From assembly GCA_037783415.1 (NCBI GenBank), contig JAZGTN010000150.1:1488001-1552000 (forward strand): a stretch of 64,000 bases of DNA, written 5' to 3'. Under the pieces are notes generated by a model. The model was not told the DNA's origin. It saw nothing but the letters and a program-made list of their open reading frames with translations, and did no database searches. Within the stretch, counting starts at the first letter, position 1. Each line of letters begins with the position of its first letter. Below are positions 10,717 to 22,222 of the stretch, piece after piece. Source of the stretch: Leptasterias polaris (lineage: Eukaryota > Echinodermata > Asteroidea > Forcipulatida > Asteriidae). The position numbers and the translations under genes were made by a program.

Positions 10717-12084
10717 AGCTAAAGGAAAAAGTGACCAGACTTCAGGAAGAATTAAACCATCTTGAGAACAAACTTCAGGCTGCCTCTGCAAAGCAATTGT
10801 TCTATTCAAAAGCTCTTTGAAGCCAAATTTAGGAATCTTACAGGTCTGAATGGTGAAAAAATATTGGCAGGGTAAAAAAAAGGTGACATCAAGTAAAGTT
10901 CCAAGGAGATTCAAATCATCTCCTCGCAAGTCTGGTCCAAAAGCCAACGTAGCATTGCTTTAGGGACCAAAGACTATTCAAGCATGGCCAAAAGAAACGT
11001 GTTGATATTAGACAGCAAAGGAAAAAACAAGAAGAAACTTATGGCCCTGTCACACCTTGACGATTTAGCCAGCGTATGCCGACGACGTATAAAAATTTCT
11101 TCAAAACGCTGGCATACGCTGAACTATCGTTTTGGGGTTTTTCAATTTTGGGCGTATAAAATTTACTTCAGTTTGCTTGGCCATGAAACTGTTGATAATT
11201 TTCTTATTACACTCTTATAAAAATGCTTAATTAAAACAGATTCAGCAAGACTATGCAGACATGCAACCAGCCAAGGCTAATCTACTGTACCAAAAATGGC
11301 AATTTAAAAATTTACCATTTTAATGTATGCCAACAGCATTGCTAGTTTTTGGAAAGTGGGCTTTGGTTTTCAATGTGCTGATGACAAGTTCAGTGATGGT
11401 ACGTATACATGTTTGTTCAATCAAAATGGTTTATAAGCCTCATATATGAATCCTACTTTGCCCAGCTTATGTAAACTGGCAATATGGAAGCGGTGACAAC
11501 CAACCAACCCAAAATAGTAAAATTTTTGGTAGAAATGTAACGACTTGAGGTTTTGAACCCACTGCTATCCACTCTGCAACACCTAATTCATTGGCTGTAT
11601 TGAGTAAATAGCTTCTTCTTATTTATTTTTAACTGCTTTATGTGTTTATCTTCATTTCATATTTACATTATAGAGTTAAGCTTCTAGGGCAAAGATTATT
11701 GTCAACGGTGGAGGGAGGGAGATAACTTGTTACATAAAAGTTATTAAAGGTTATGAGAATTAACTGCTTTGTTCTGTGTCATTTAATAGTTTGTAATAAA
11801 TAAACAACGATTTAGATTTTTTTTTTAAGCCCCCCTTGTATTTTTTATTGAATTATTTGAATTAAAACGTAGCACTTCTGGAACGCCCACTAAAAATAGA
11901 ACCAAGCTCATGAATATATGACGTTAGGCCTGTGATGTCAGGACAGATGGGTCTTGAAGACTTCATAATACCAACATTGATGCTGACTGAACATTTGCAT
12001 TCGTCATAGAACAGAAGTTCATCATTCAATATAATCTAATAAATGTAGTAATTGTATCGGGGATAAAGAATATTTTGGTTCGTA
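10717..12084. other. No supported gene
   Basis: Decayed sequence. At 10720-10830 a Leu/Glu-rich helix is recognisable in one frame. Around 11040-11160 the motifs CACGCTGAACTATCG-like and ACGACGTATAAA look repeat-derived. The rest is AT-rich without signals. Confidence 0.3.
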
Positions 12085-12504
12085 GAGAAAAGAAAATCAC
12101 AGAACTTGAGCTTCAAAAGGAGCAGTCAAAACAGCATTCTCAGAAACTACTGAGGACAGAACGGAGCTGCAGGAAGAACTTCAAGAGACTAATGCCAATT
12201 TGACAGCAACACAGAATGCTGTATCAGATCTCAAATGCAACCTGATTGCTAAAACGAAAACAAATAAGATTTCCAAGCAACTGCAGTACTCAAAGTCGAC
12301 GAAGACAGATACTTAGATAAAGCTGTTTATGAGAAGGAACTGAATTATTTGCCGTCTAGAGTTATGTCACTGCAGAAAAAGAATAATGAACTAGAAGATC
12401 TGGCTGTATTATTACAAGATGAGGAGGTGACTTCTTTCCACAATGGCAGGTACAGTGATGATGTTCGTGAGACTGTTATGGAGCTACTAGCTTGTAATGT
12501 TTAA
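12085..12504 (+). pseudogene. Family-1 transposase-like gene, copy B, N-terminal coiled-coil remnant
   Basis: At least one frameshift (near 12160) and one stop (TAG at 12313) separate stretches of coiled coil (TELQEELQETNANLTATQ and LEDLAVLLQDEEVTSFHN). The end, FHNGRYSDDVRETVMELLAC, matches the same place in copy A (FKNGMYQDCIREIYQDLMTM), just before the conserved LP-E block. The frame stops at 12502. Old and non-functional. Confidence 0.5.
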
Positions 12505-12540
12505 TGGCAAAGGTTGGTGAAGTCAAATTATGATTTAAAT

Positions 12541-12910
12541 GTCCCCTCACCATTGTAGACAATGCACCCAGCAAGTCTGTTCCTCCACAAGATGACAGTA
12601 AGTACACCATCTCTGAGTCGCAACTTCTCAAGCTGTTTACAACTTGTAGTAGTTGTGGTTCGGGTGTTGTGCAAAAAGGAAAGCGGCACCCTTTTAACCA
12701 TGTGGATGGAGTGTGGGAGCTGCAGCCATGAAGGGGAGAAATGGGACAGCCAACCATGTCTTGGCAATATTCCAGCTGGCAACGTATTGTTGTCTGCCGC
12801 AACATTGTTCTCGGGAGGAAGTTGCTCATCAACCCTTCAAATGTTGCAGCACTTAACGTGACGTCTATAAGCGAGCGCACATTTTACAGACATCAGAGCG
12901 CTGGCACATT
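12541..12910 (+). pseudogene. Kolobok-like transposase fragment
   Basis: Across two or three frames one can read KYTISESQLLKLFTTCSSCG, then EKWDSQPCLGNIPAGNVLLS, then AATLFSGGS and NVTSISERTFYRHQS. The order cysteine pair, W-SQP, PAGN-LLSAA-LFSG and TF--HQ is the pattern I know from Kolobok transposases and related recurring proteins. Frameshifts lie near 12690 and 12855. The DDE part is missing downstream, where SINE-like sequence follows. Confidence 0.5.
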
Positions 12911-12965
12911 AATCCAGATGTCTGAGATTCAAGTCCTGGTTCAGTCAAATTTTCTTTGCGTAAAT
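12888..12965 (+). mobile_element. tRNA-derived SINE fragment
   Basis: Contains a B-box-like GATTCAAGTCC followed by a TTCAGTCAAATTTTCTTTG tail. The same pairing occurs at 16.9-17.1 and 37.75 kb. Confidence 0.35.
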
Positions 12966-12989
12966 TAAATTCAGATAAATTTATTTCAG

Positions 12990-13153
12990 ATACACCAGGC
13001 CCAGACGTCACAAGGATTAATGGAAATTGCAGGAGACGCCGGACCAATTATAGAAATGGCTGGATGTAGCCAATATGCTCTGAATAAGACGGTCTTACAG
13101 AAACACCTGACAAAATTCTTTGTTATTGACACAAAGTATCGCGCCATTGAGCA
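12990..13153 (+). CDS. Possible internal exon of unknown gene
   Basis: Bounded by TTATTTCAG at the 5' side and GTGAGT at the 3' side. One frame is open throughout (contains MEIAGDAGPIIEMAGCS and HLTKFFVIDTKYRAIEQ). I do not recognise it, and no neighbouring exons are evident. Confidence 0.25.
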
Positions 13154-13163
13154 GTGAGTAATT

Positions 13164-13511
13164 AATAATAATAATAATATTCGGTTTTTATATAGCGCTT
13201 TATACACCATGTCTCAAAGCGCTTCCAACATTAGTACCCTGATCACTGGGCCATTTCATTCCTTAAACCATCTCAGCTCCCTGGGGAGTATACAGCCTGT
13301 GCTGCCAAATGTAGCGCACTAAGCTAAATCAATCACAAGAACCATCTCTGCCCTCACAGGTACCCATTTACCCCTGGGTGGAGAGAAGCAATTATAGTAA
13401 AGTGTCTTGCTCAGGGACACAGGTGTCACAACCGGGATTCGAACCCACACTCTGCTGAACAGAAACACCAGAGCTTGAGTTTGGTGCTCTTATCCGCTCG
13501 GCCACGACACC
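13164..13511 (-). mobile_element. tRNA-derived SINE, nearly complete
   Basis: Read on the minus strand it begins with a tRNA-like head (A-box-like GTGGCCGAGCGG, long variable arm, B box GGGTTCGAATCC), resembling tRNA-Leu/Ser. An unrelated body follows, and it ends in ATATAAAAACCGAATATT with an (ATT)n tail. A second, more diverged copy lies at 56.7-57.0 kb in the same orientation. Confidence 0.85.
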
Positions 13512-13659
13512 CCATTTTTGTTCTCTTTCTTTTGCTAATTCAGTCTCTCAATCCCACAAGAAACCAAAGCAGTCATGGCAGACATTTATACACAAGTGCT
13601 CCAAATCACAGCATTTAACGATTTTGCAATTCCAAAGCATGTTCTCCTGTCAAGATAAG

Positions 13660-13872
13660 GTACATGTACAGGTTGGTTTGGGTCAGAGATGCTTTAGGTC
13701 CAAGATGGTTTGGGTCTGAGATGGTCCTGGTTTAAGATGGTTTGCATCTTAGTAAAATGGTCTGGGTCCTAGATAGTTTGAGTCTTGAGACTGTTTTGGG
13801 TCCGAGGTAGTTTCAGTTTCAGATGATCTAGGTCCGAGCTACTTTAGGTCTGAGATGGTCTGGGTACAAGCT
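13660..13872. repeat. Degenerate tandem repeat, about 18-20 bp
   Basis: About ten irregular copies of TTTGGGTCTGAGATGGT-like units, some with ACTTTAGGTC variants. Non-coding. Confidence 0.7.
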
Positions 13873-15600
13873 GACATACTTGGTTATATTTGCATCTCCG
13901 GCCAGCTCGCTACATTTCATTGATATTTATTAAACATAACTTTTTCAATAACCATTCTTTGTACTTTCCACATGACTTTTCGTTTCCTCAGGATGAAGAA
14001 GGGGCTGCAGTGGGCAGGTGTTCTAGGGGACATCACGGCCAACCCGAAGAGGAGATGATGATGAAGTGCCACACAGGATAAATGGCAAGCACTCACAGTC
14101 ACACATGGTAATGTTAATGTTATTTATTTACATGCAGCAGCGTAATTTTCCTTTACGAGGACACTTTCCCCTTCATTGTATAAAAGTGTAGGAAGAATTT
14201 GTTTTTATAAACATTGAACATTTCCATGCATTTCAAAAAATGGCCCTGACGAGAAACAAAAATTTGTGTTATCTTTTTACTCTTTTTACTCAGTTTTTTT
14301 AGGGGGAAGAATAATTAAATGTACATTGCTTACCACCGCTGTTGTAAAAGTTCACCTTCGAATTCGAATAGCTCCTCTTAACTTGAAATTCAAGATGATT
14401 CGCCGGACTGTACGGTCCCCGCATTCACTGCTGCGCCGGTGACTTCTTCATGAGACATCAAACCCGCGTGTGTCAACTGACGACAACTCTGGGCTGTGTG
14501 AAAAGGCCATAAAATCCGTCATGGCGGCCGCTCGAAACCACCAACGAACTCCCTGCACAAGTCGGTCAGTCCTTTCTCTATGGTGGTTACTGTACTATGT
14601 TTAGGTGTGTGGTTGTTGTTGCTAGTCCAATGTGCACTGTGTGAACAAAACTTTGCGTGCACTCTCTCCAGCAGAGAGTCAGAGTCTCCCCCATTCACAC
14701 AGCATAGAGCTGGCTGAGTGGCGAGTCCGTCCGAGCATCTACTCAACCCTTTCTCCGTCAGTCCAGATCCAGCAGTTGCCAGAGAATTTGTCTAATCCAA
14801 CCAAGTGGATAAACTGTTGGCTTCTTTTCGTTATATAATAAATAATACTAACGTCTACAAATGTTCAAAGTCACACGTCGCCACCACCAGAATCCATACG
14901 CGAAGCGCGAAGCACGAAGCCAACTGCAATAATAACAGCAAGCATGTATGATGACGACTGCATGCTGCATGGATGGGATGGCAATCCAGCCAGGCACGTG
15001 TGAAAATCACAGACTCGGTGGCTAGAGCGCCCTCTGTAGTAAGAATTTGGGGCAGCCGTAATCTTTATTTTATTCGATTTTAATGCCGAGAGATAATATC
15101 GAGCTTAATTAACATCGAGGAGATTATATTTCGTTCTCACACAACAAAAATAATAATAACATAATTTCCTTTGCTCCACAAAAATACTACCATATTTCGA
15201 GGGAACGATATATTTTTGAAAGAAATAAATATTATTAGGGATTTAATTTCTATTTCAAGGGAACTAAAATAACATAGTAATTAAAAGAATGTTTTAGATT
15301 TAATTTTTTTCTTTACCTATCGCTCTAGGGGATCAAAAGCATTGCTACATTTCCCCCAAATATCAAAACTTCCATACCATAATACAGCAAGCATCAGTAG
15401 TGTCTACTGCATCATTTTAGAACATAAAATTACGTGAAAATTTACCCAAATTCGACAAAAGTGCTGGACTTATTATCCCTTGTGATCTTTTCCCCAATAT
15501 TTGGCATAATTTTCAAGTTTGATTTTTTACTTGAAAAATGAAGCAAGCCACCCCAAGCCTATTCCCATGAACAGACTTACTGCATCTGGCATATTTTTTA
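13873..15600. other. No supported gene
   Basis: Only short frames. 14.4-15.05 kb is GC-richer than its surroundings and contains GCGAAGCGCGAAGCACGAAG; it could be a promoter or a repeat edge. I find no exon with two good splice sites. Confidence 0.3.
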
Positions 15601-15626
15601 GATAATAAGGATTTGTCAGCAAAGTA

Positions 15627-15823
15627 ATTTCATTTTTTTCCCCCCAAAGTATAAACATTTCCCAAGATAAAAAGAAAAGCATCAGTGTCTACTACATATT
15701 TGGCCTCAACAATGGTTGTCCTTGGGTCTGAAAATCCCGGGAGAATTTTCATTTTTCCCCCCAAAAGTATAAACATTTCCCAAGATAAAAAGAAAAGCAT
15801 CAGTGTCTACTACATATTTGTAG
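15627..15823. repeat. Tandem duplication with filler DNA
   Basis: A segment of about 73 bp (CCCAAAGTATAAACATTTCC... to CATATTT) occurs twice, at about 15627-15700 and 15751-15823. Between them lies a stretch of about 50 bp (about 15698-15748) identical to 17348-17398. Confidence 0.8.
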
Positions 15824-16890
15824 AGCATAAATGTGACCATAATAATTGAGTTGACCCAATTTTGATAAAAGTGGCGGAACTACCCGTATGTTTTTAAATT
15901 TTGTTGCCTGATTTTTGAAAACGATGCCATTTCCTACGATTTCATCTATTTTATATTTCGTTTGTGAAAAAATACTAGGTATCCTCGGTCAAATTAAATA
16001 AAAAGGCATCGGTATATATATAGGCTACTGCTTCATTTTAGTGAATAAAATCATACCTGAGCAATATTGTCCAAAATGTGAAAACATGTATATAAAAATG
16101 CTTGACTACCCCTCCCCTTCATTTTTTGGTTTTCTGCTACGAAGTGGGCATCCTCTTTTATGCAGTTTCGAAAGGCAAGACCATTTGCATTTGTCACCTT
16201 ACAATAACAAATATTAAAACCTTGAAGTTACCAAAGGTAGAAACACTCAAATTTTATGGATTTTCCAGCAATATTAATGTCCTATTCCCAAAATCATTTT
16301 CAAGTTTGAATTATGCTTTAAAATGAGGCAAGTATCCTTATCAATGCCATTTTACATAACTACATATTCTTTTGATTTATTAATATTATTATTATTTAAT
16401 TTTTTTAAAAGGATTTTTTCAGCAAAACTAACTTTACATTCTCCCCCAAAATATCATTTCCACCTGAACACATAGCTAATAGCTAGAGTCAAGTTAAATA
16501 GAAAGGCATTAGTAATGTTTACTGCATCATTTTAGAGCATAAATTACACATTAACTGATGAATTATCTGTTACACCAGTGTAACAGAGTGGACCCTAGTG
16601 CCGCGCCACTCCACTAGGACCAATACCAACAGACAACCAAAACACAAGACTGCAATGCAGAGACAACGGATTAGAAATGCCAAACGAACATAAACAGTTT
16701 AATAGCATTGCACAATAATTTTAACACCATCAATCTTATTTCAGACTAGTATTTACAAATTGATTTAATATAAATAAGTAAAAATAGGTATTTAATATAA
16801 AAAGGTATAAATAAGCATTTAATATAAATAAGTATTTAATATAAAGAAGTAATAAACCACAAGGAAACTAAATTTTTAAGCACTTTCTGG
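15824..16890. other. AT-rich, degenerate repeat, no gene
   Basis: Echoes of the motif GGCATCAGT--TACTGCATCATTTTAG recur near 15390, 15990 and 16505, so this whole stretch looks like an old tandem or dispersed repeat. Confidence 0.4.
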
Positions 16891-16891
16891 T

Positions 16892-17087
16892 TGAACAAAG
16901 AAAATTTACTAAGAGTGGGACTTGAACCTGTGACCTCTAGATTAAAGGCTTCTCACTGGCACCCATTAACAAAGATATTGACAACATAGGGCGACTGGCA
17001 AAATAGGGCTAGAAAGCTCAGTTGGTAGAGGGCCGGCATGTTAATCCGGAGGTCACAGGCTCTAGTCAATTTTTCTTTGTTCAACCC
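16892..17087. mobile_element. Foldback pair of tRNA-like SINE ends
   Basis: The left end (GTTGAACAAAGAAAATT... with GGACTTGAACCTGTGACCTC) and the right end (GAGGTCACAGGCTCTAGTCA...TTTCTTTGTTCAAC) are inverted copies of each other. Each contains a tRNA B-box-like core, and the right half has an A-box-like AGCTCAGTTGGTAGAGGG. It is probably two SINEs in opposite orientation or a foldback derivative. Confidence 0.5.
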
Positions 17088-17347
17088 CAAAATAATATAA
17101 AGAAGCAAAGGCCTACAAAACAGATTTCACACAAATAACTGAAATAAACTTGAGTGGAACAGTTCTGTGTTGATCAGCCACTCTGTTCTATGACTTGCTA
17201 AGAAAACCCAGCTGCCCACCAGAAAAGTAGACCTGCACCCCAGTCACAATCTGTAGACCCGCATGGAGTCGCCCCAAAGAACGTTGCGGCAACTCTAACC
17301 ACGAGGGTTCAACCCAGTAAGGGTTTAACGTCATGGGAACTCATTGC

Positions 17348-17398
17348 ATTTGGCCTCAACAATGGTTGTCCTTGGGTCTGAAAATCCCGGGAGAATTT
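17348..17398 (+). repeat. Exact copy of the 15.7-kb filler
   Basis: The 51 bp ATTTGGCCTCAACAATGGTT... to GGGAGAATTT match 15698-15748 exactly. Confidence 0.85.
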
Positions 17399-17399
17399 G

Positions 17400-18590
17400 C
17401 GTTCCTGGGAGGGCTTCAAACACCCGCTGGACCGCTACAGGTTACACCGGTTTGACACAACAGCCTCAACGCTTGCCATTGTCCTCTGGTTCACACCAAC
17501 CCCAAAAACAGTACACCACGAAATTTCAACCCAAGAACAGCATTCCTTTGGTTTTATATGGCACTATTAAAATTCTTACCCATAAGCCCAAATATTGTAC
17601 ACATGTACATGGAACAGTAAAACTGTTCAATTGTTAATACCCTCCCATAGTTGGCGTAGTTTTAACAAAATCATTACAAAAACTAAATAAACACAAATCA
17701 AATTTGTCAAACTTTCCAATCCTTTCTTTACAAATATGTTTACATAGATAGATGGCGCTTTACAAATGCTTGTATTATTACAACAATCTCATCCATTTTC
17801 ATAGGGTTTGAATCACTTAAACTATTATTGCCCACTGTAAACTAATCGCAACATTAAAATGTGGAAAATGCCAAATAACACAGCTAAGTCACAGAGGCTA
17901 TGTTAAGATTGAAAATTGGAAAGTGTTTTTTAAAGGGTGTGTACGTCATTGGTAACATTGTCAAAGACCAGTATCCACACTTGATGTGACCCAACATATT
18001 CATGAAATAACAACCGTGTGACAGTTTCAGCTACATTGGTCTAAGGAGTCATGAGAAAACATTTCAGTATTGTTTTAACTTTTCAAGATCATATTTAGCA
18101 TTTATTGGCAAGTTGGCCAAGATTGTCAATTTCATTCTTGATTAAACTACAAAATTGTTTGTTTAAGCCATAAAAAGCCAGTAAAAACTACTGATGTTGG
18201 AGACCTTTGATCTAAACTTTTGGTTCATTTTAGGCATTACTTTGTTCTTCAGTTTAAAGATGGTATTATGAAGCCAATCAATATGTAAACATCGAAAATT
18301 GGGGAAGGGTGGGTGGGTACACATTGTACATTGACTTTGAATGGCCTCTAAGTATGACAGTTTTGGACAGATTTCCTGCGAGTGGCAGCCAACAGAAAAC
18401 TTCACCCCATGTTACAAAATTTGAAATGATATGCCAAGCTCAAGAAGTAGATGTTTTCAATACAAAATATGGATGTTTTTTCACTTTTCTCGAATAGAGA
18501 TTCCCAAGAAAGAGTCATATGAACTTCCTCTTATTAATGCTTATTCTTATCCATTTCGTTAAAATAATCTTTTGAAAATGAGATTGAAAC
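17400..18590. other. No supported gene
   Basis: AT-rich, short frames only; no repeat or splice-bounded exon recognised. Confidence 0.35.
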
Positions 18591-18593
18591 TGC

Positions 18594-19010
18594 ATCTGAT
18601 GTACTGTCAGGCAGGGTTTTAGGTCTGCTATCAGGCAGGGTAGTAGGTCTGCTATCAGGCGGGGTAGTAGGTCTGCTATCAGGCGGGGTAGTAGGTCTGC
18701 TATCAGGCGGGGTAGTAGGTCTGCTATCAGGCGGGGTAGTTGGTCTGCTATCAGGCGGGGTAGTAGGTCTGCTATCAGGCGGGGTAGTAGGTCTGCTATC
18801 AGGCGGGGTAGTAGGTCTGCTATCAGGCGGGGTAATAGGTCTGCTATCAGGCGGGGTAGTAGGTCTGCTATCAGGCGGGGTAGTAGGTCTGCTATCAGGC
18901 AGGGTAGTAGGTCTGCTATCAGGCAGGGTAGTAGGTCTGCTATCAGGCAGGGTAGTAGGTCTGCTATCAGGCAGGGTAGTAGGTCTTCTATCAGGCAGGG
19001 TTATTTTCAT
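18594..19010. repeat. 24-bp minisatellite, about 17 copies
   Basis: The unit is close to GGTCTGCTATCAGGCAGGGTAGTA, with a GGCGGGG variant in the middle block. The unit length is a multiple of three, so long frames are open on both strands; these are not genes. The sequence entering the array (GAAACTGCATCTGATGTACT) closely matches the entry to the larger array at 23.03 kb. Confidence 0.95.
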
Positions 19011-19411
19011 TAAGGATCCTCAGCAGACATCTTTTAATGCATACCTTTAGGAAAATGAAAAGTAAACAACTATATTAACACAAAAATATAATACAAACAA
19101 AAGTTGACAATGTCATTTCAAAGTAGTTGCAGGGAATCTTGGTTTCTGGTGGACACCAGGCTTTATCCAAAGAGACTGATTTGACCTCCCGTTTGTAATT
19201 GACCAGTTAGCTGAAGTTGACCTGCTTGAAAAGGACATTTCTGGGTTCAACCTTCAACACAGAATCTTGAGCAAAGTATACGAATAAGGAGTTAAAGGTA
19301 CACGTTGCCTTGGATCGGGCGAGTTGGTCTATAAAAAGCGTTTGTAACCGTTTGTTATAAAGCGCATATGGTTAGAAAGATGTTTTAAAAGTAGAATACA
19401 ATGATCCACAC

Positions 19412-19561
19412 AAATAAGCCTCGAAATTGCGTGGTTTTCCTTTCACATCGTGAACTAACACGGTCGGCCATTTTGTGGAGTCAAATTTTTTACTCCACAA
19501 AATGGCCGACCGGTTTAGTTCGCAAGGTAAAAGGAAAACCACACAACTTCGAGGCATATTT
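19412..19561. mobile_element. Foldback repeat, arms about 70 bp
   Basis: The left arm (AAATAAGCCTCGAAATTGCG ... GGTCGGCCATTTTGTGGAGT) and right arm (ACTCCACAAAATGGCCGACC ... CTTCGAGGCATATTT) are inverted, with a loop of about 10 bp. About 120 bp upstream (from 19295: CACGTTGCCTTGGATCG) may belong to the same interspersed repeat. Frames through it are artefacts. Confidence 0.75.
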
Positions 19562-20352
19562 GACGAAAAGAAGTTTGACAAATAAGTTTGACAAATTTGA
19601 GCTGCTGGTCAGAAGAAAATATGAAGCAGACCACCTCATGAACACGTTTAAATAGCCAAGGAGAAACACATACTTCATGATGCTTAAGGAATAGTGAAAC
19701 GACATAAAATCGTCAAAACCGACTTTGAAAACATTAAACACAGTAACTCACCGACATTAGCAAGAATTAACCTCATCCAATGGAAGTTGTCTTGCTCTCT
19801 CAGTTTCAGCTCAGTTTGGTTTTATCTCCAGGACACACATCCACACAAAACGAGGCGGAATAAAAAACAAAAAGGAAATGCAAATGAGACATCAATAAAG
19901 GAGTTAGGAAAGATTTGTTTAATGTTTGAAAAATTACGGTTGCCACATCAGGTGATCAAGGTGGATTGCAAAAATTTCCTACAATCCCCGCTGAATTTTG
20001 TTGAATGTTTCATGTTTGAGGTACAAAGGTGACATTGTAATGGAAATCTAAATGTTATCATCAGCACTGACGGCCAACATTTGTCACCAGAGAGGGTTGT
20101 TTGATATGTGACTTCATGTGCAATCCACCTGTTACAGTGTTAGGCAGGTTCATAAATCATCCGATAGAGGGCGCACTACACGCTACGTATTTTACACATA
20201 CACTCTGTGACCCAATGCAAGAATTGGGATATAAAAAATGGAATCTTCATCATTTGAATAATTAAATAAACACCATGAATATTGTGCCAAAAAGGATAAA
20301 AATGGGCTCTAGCGTAGATGATTTCTGTTGGGTTTATTTGTGTATTTCTCAG
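19562..20352. other. No supported gene
   Basis: Contains only short frames in AT-rich sequence. It ends in a T-rich stretch and CTCAG acceptor of the next exon. Confidence 0.35.
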
Positions 20353-21080
20353 AGGGCACTTGGATGCTGAGTTATCCTCAGATGAAGATGAATTAGATCT
20401 GCGTGAAAGCATCTTAAGAAATAGCTCATCTACCACGTCTACGAGTATGGCTAGATGTGCTCCCACAACAGTCACAACATGTGATCCTGCTGCTGATTTC
20501 AGGCAAGGTATATAATTTAATGTCATTTCAGTTTTAAAATAGCCTGAAGATTTTCATGACGATCCTCCAGTGAAGATCTTCGCACACAAAAAAAGTTCAT
20601 ATCAAGAAGAAAATGGAGATAGGGCTATATAGAGAATGGATGGATCACTGAAAGGCTAATATAATGTACTGCAAAACCGCACCGCTGCCTCCATACAGAC
20701 ATAACTTATTGAGATAAGATTTTGTTTTCCTTCTTGCGAGTCAGTGGTGTGCATTCAGTTATTTTCCCAAGATTTAGGGGAAAAAACTAAGTTCTTGTTT
20801 CCTGTGGAAATGTAGTCAATTTTTTTAAATTGTTGTGGTTGGTTTTTTAACATTGGAGTGAAATACAATAACATATCAATTAATCAGTTGTGATCACTCT
20901 CCTTAAAATGTGATCAAAGCCTGGATTCTTGACTCTTAACATCCTAGTTGTACCAACAAAATTGATTTGATTTATTTCATATCCTTGATCTTAAGATTCA
21001 GACATTCTCATGGATGAATTGGATGGTGCTGATGATACCATTACAACCAATTCATCTAGTGATGACTGGATTCTCCTTTG
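20353..21080 (+). pseudogene. Two acidic exons of an unidentified gene
   Basis: Exon 20353-20507 (CTCAG acceptor, GTATAT donor) encodes LDAELSSDEDELDLRESILR and a Thr/Ser-rich stretch. Exon 2 starts at 21002 after GATTCAG. The phases agree (G plus AC makes the D of DILMDELDGADDTITT), and the frame stops with TGA at 21078-21080. A lysine-rich frame follows in another phase (to 21409), so a frameshift is possible. Acidic N-termini of this style precede several transposase-like genes in this window. No function can be assigned. Confidence 0.35.
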
Positions 21081-21489
21081 ACCAAACTCTAAGGCTTTTC
21101 GAGGAAGGCAGCAAAGATGCACGTACAAGGTGTAGACAGCTAATGAAGAACCCTGGGCCTCTCACTCTGAAACACACAAAGCCGGACAAGGCAATAGCAG
21201 TCTCTAGTTTCGTTTCTAGATTTTCCAAGTCCGTAGCACCAGTAGGGAGACCAGAAGGAACACAAGACATGGTAGTTGAAGATGAAGCGACAAAGAGAAA
21301 GAAGAAGAGTAACAATAAAGACAAAAAAGGAAAGTCAGCAAAAAACAGAGGGGAAAAGGAATTAACAAAAATAGGACAGAAGATGATAGTGGTCAGGGAT
21401 CAGCAGTGAAAAAGGAGAAGCCGAAAAAGAAAGAAATGCGGCTGAGGAGAGACATCCCAAACAGAAGACTGAAAATTCCATCTAGTCTA

Positions 21490-22025
21490 TAAAAATCTAG
21501 TCAGCAATTGAGTCTGTTCCAGTAATCGTTGATGAAATCTATGATGTGCTGTTTGCAGAGGAAGATGATGAGGACAGCTATGCGATCGGCATACAGGCAT
21601 TAGAGCTCATGTGTTGTGCCATACTTCAAATCCTAGAAAGCCAGTGCAAGGACCAGTTACCGGGTGGTAAATATTGGCATCCTACCCAATCTTTTCAGCA
21701 ATCCTTCACAAATGTACCCAGTACAAATCTGATCGGAGAAAGGGATTTTGCTATATTAGATATGCTTGTTCGACAGAAGCCTTTAGCACGTGCAATCACC
21801 TTCGAAGTCTTAATAATGTGGGTAAATAATAAGACTGCTGACTGGGTACACAGATTGGAGCCATCCAAATGTGAAGAACTAATGCAAGAAGCTAGATCAA
21901 TTTCCCCGGGAATGCTGCTACGATACAAAGAGAAAATGGCGCACATAAAGCAAGATAAGGCATATTCTTGGAAATATGGACAATTTTACAACCTCAAATG
22001 TCATTTTTCAAAAAAATCTTTTTGA
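21490..22025 (+). pseudogene. Family-1 transposase-like gene, copy D, C-terminal domain
   Basis: The frame runs VPVIVDEIYDVLFAEEDD, ALELMCCAILQILESQCKDQ, LPGGKYWHP, NLIGERDFAILDMLVRQKP and IMWVNNKTADWV. It aligns along its whole length with copy E at 40.6-41.4 kb, block for block. Helical charged sequence follows and the frame ends at 22025, with the last 20 residues probably not native. Only the C-terminal third of the family is here. Acidic coding-like sequence (22086-22198) and a DUF7869-like exon follow within 200 bp. Confidence 0.6.
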
Positions 22026-22222
22026 CCTTGTAAGATATTTTAAATAATTGTATACATATTTAAGTTTACCAAAATGTTCATGTAAGGATAGTTCAAGAGG
22101 AGTCAGCCTCGGAGCAGTCTCAAGAGGAAGAGCCAATGTCTCTTGAGATTGACGATGAGGCTGTTGAGATCATCGATGAAAATTTACTTGGAAAATAAAT
22201 GATAAATTAATTACGTTTGCAG

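Noticed and set aside
13164..13511. True tRNA gene at the SINE head
   Set aside because: tRNA-like boxes are present, but they are fused to a SINE body with an ATT tail, and a second copy exists; it is a SINE.
18534..19010. Minus-strand proline-rich frame (PTTPPDSR repeats)
   Set aside because: Translation of the 24-bp array; no gene signals.
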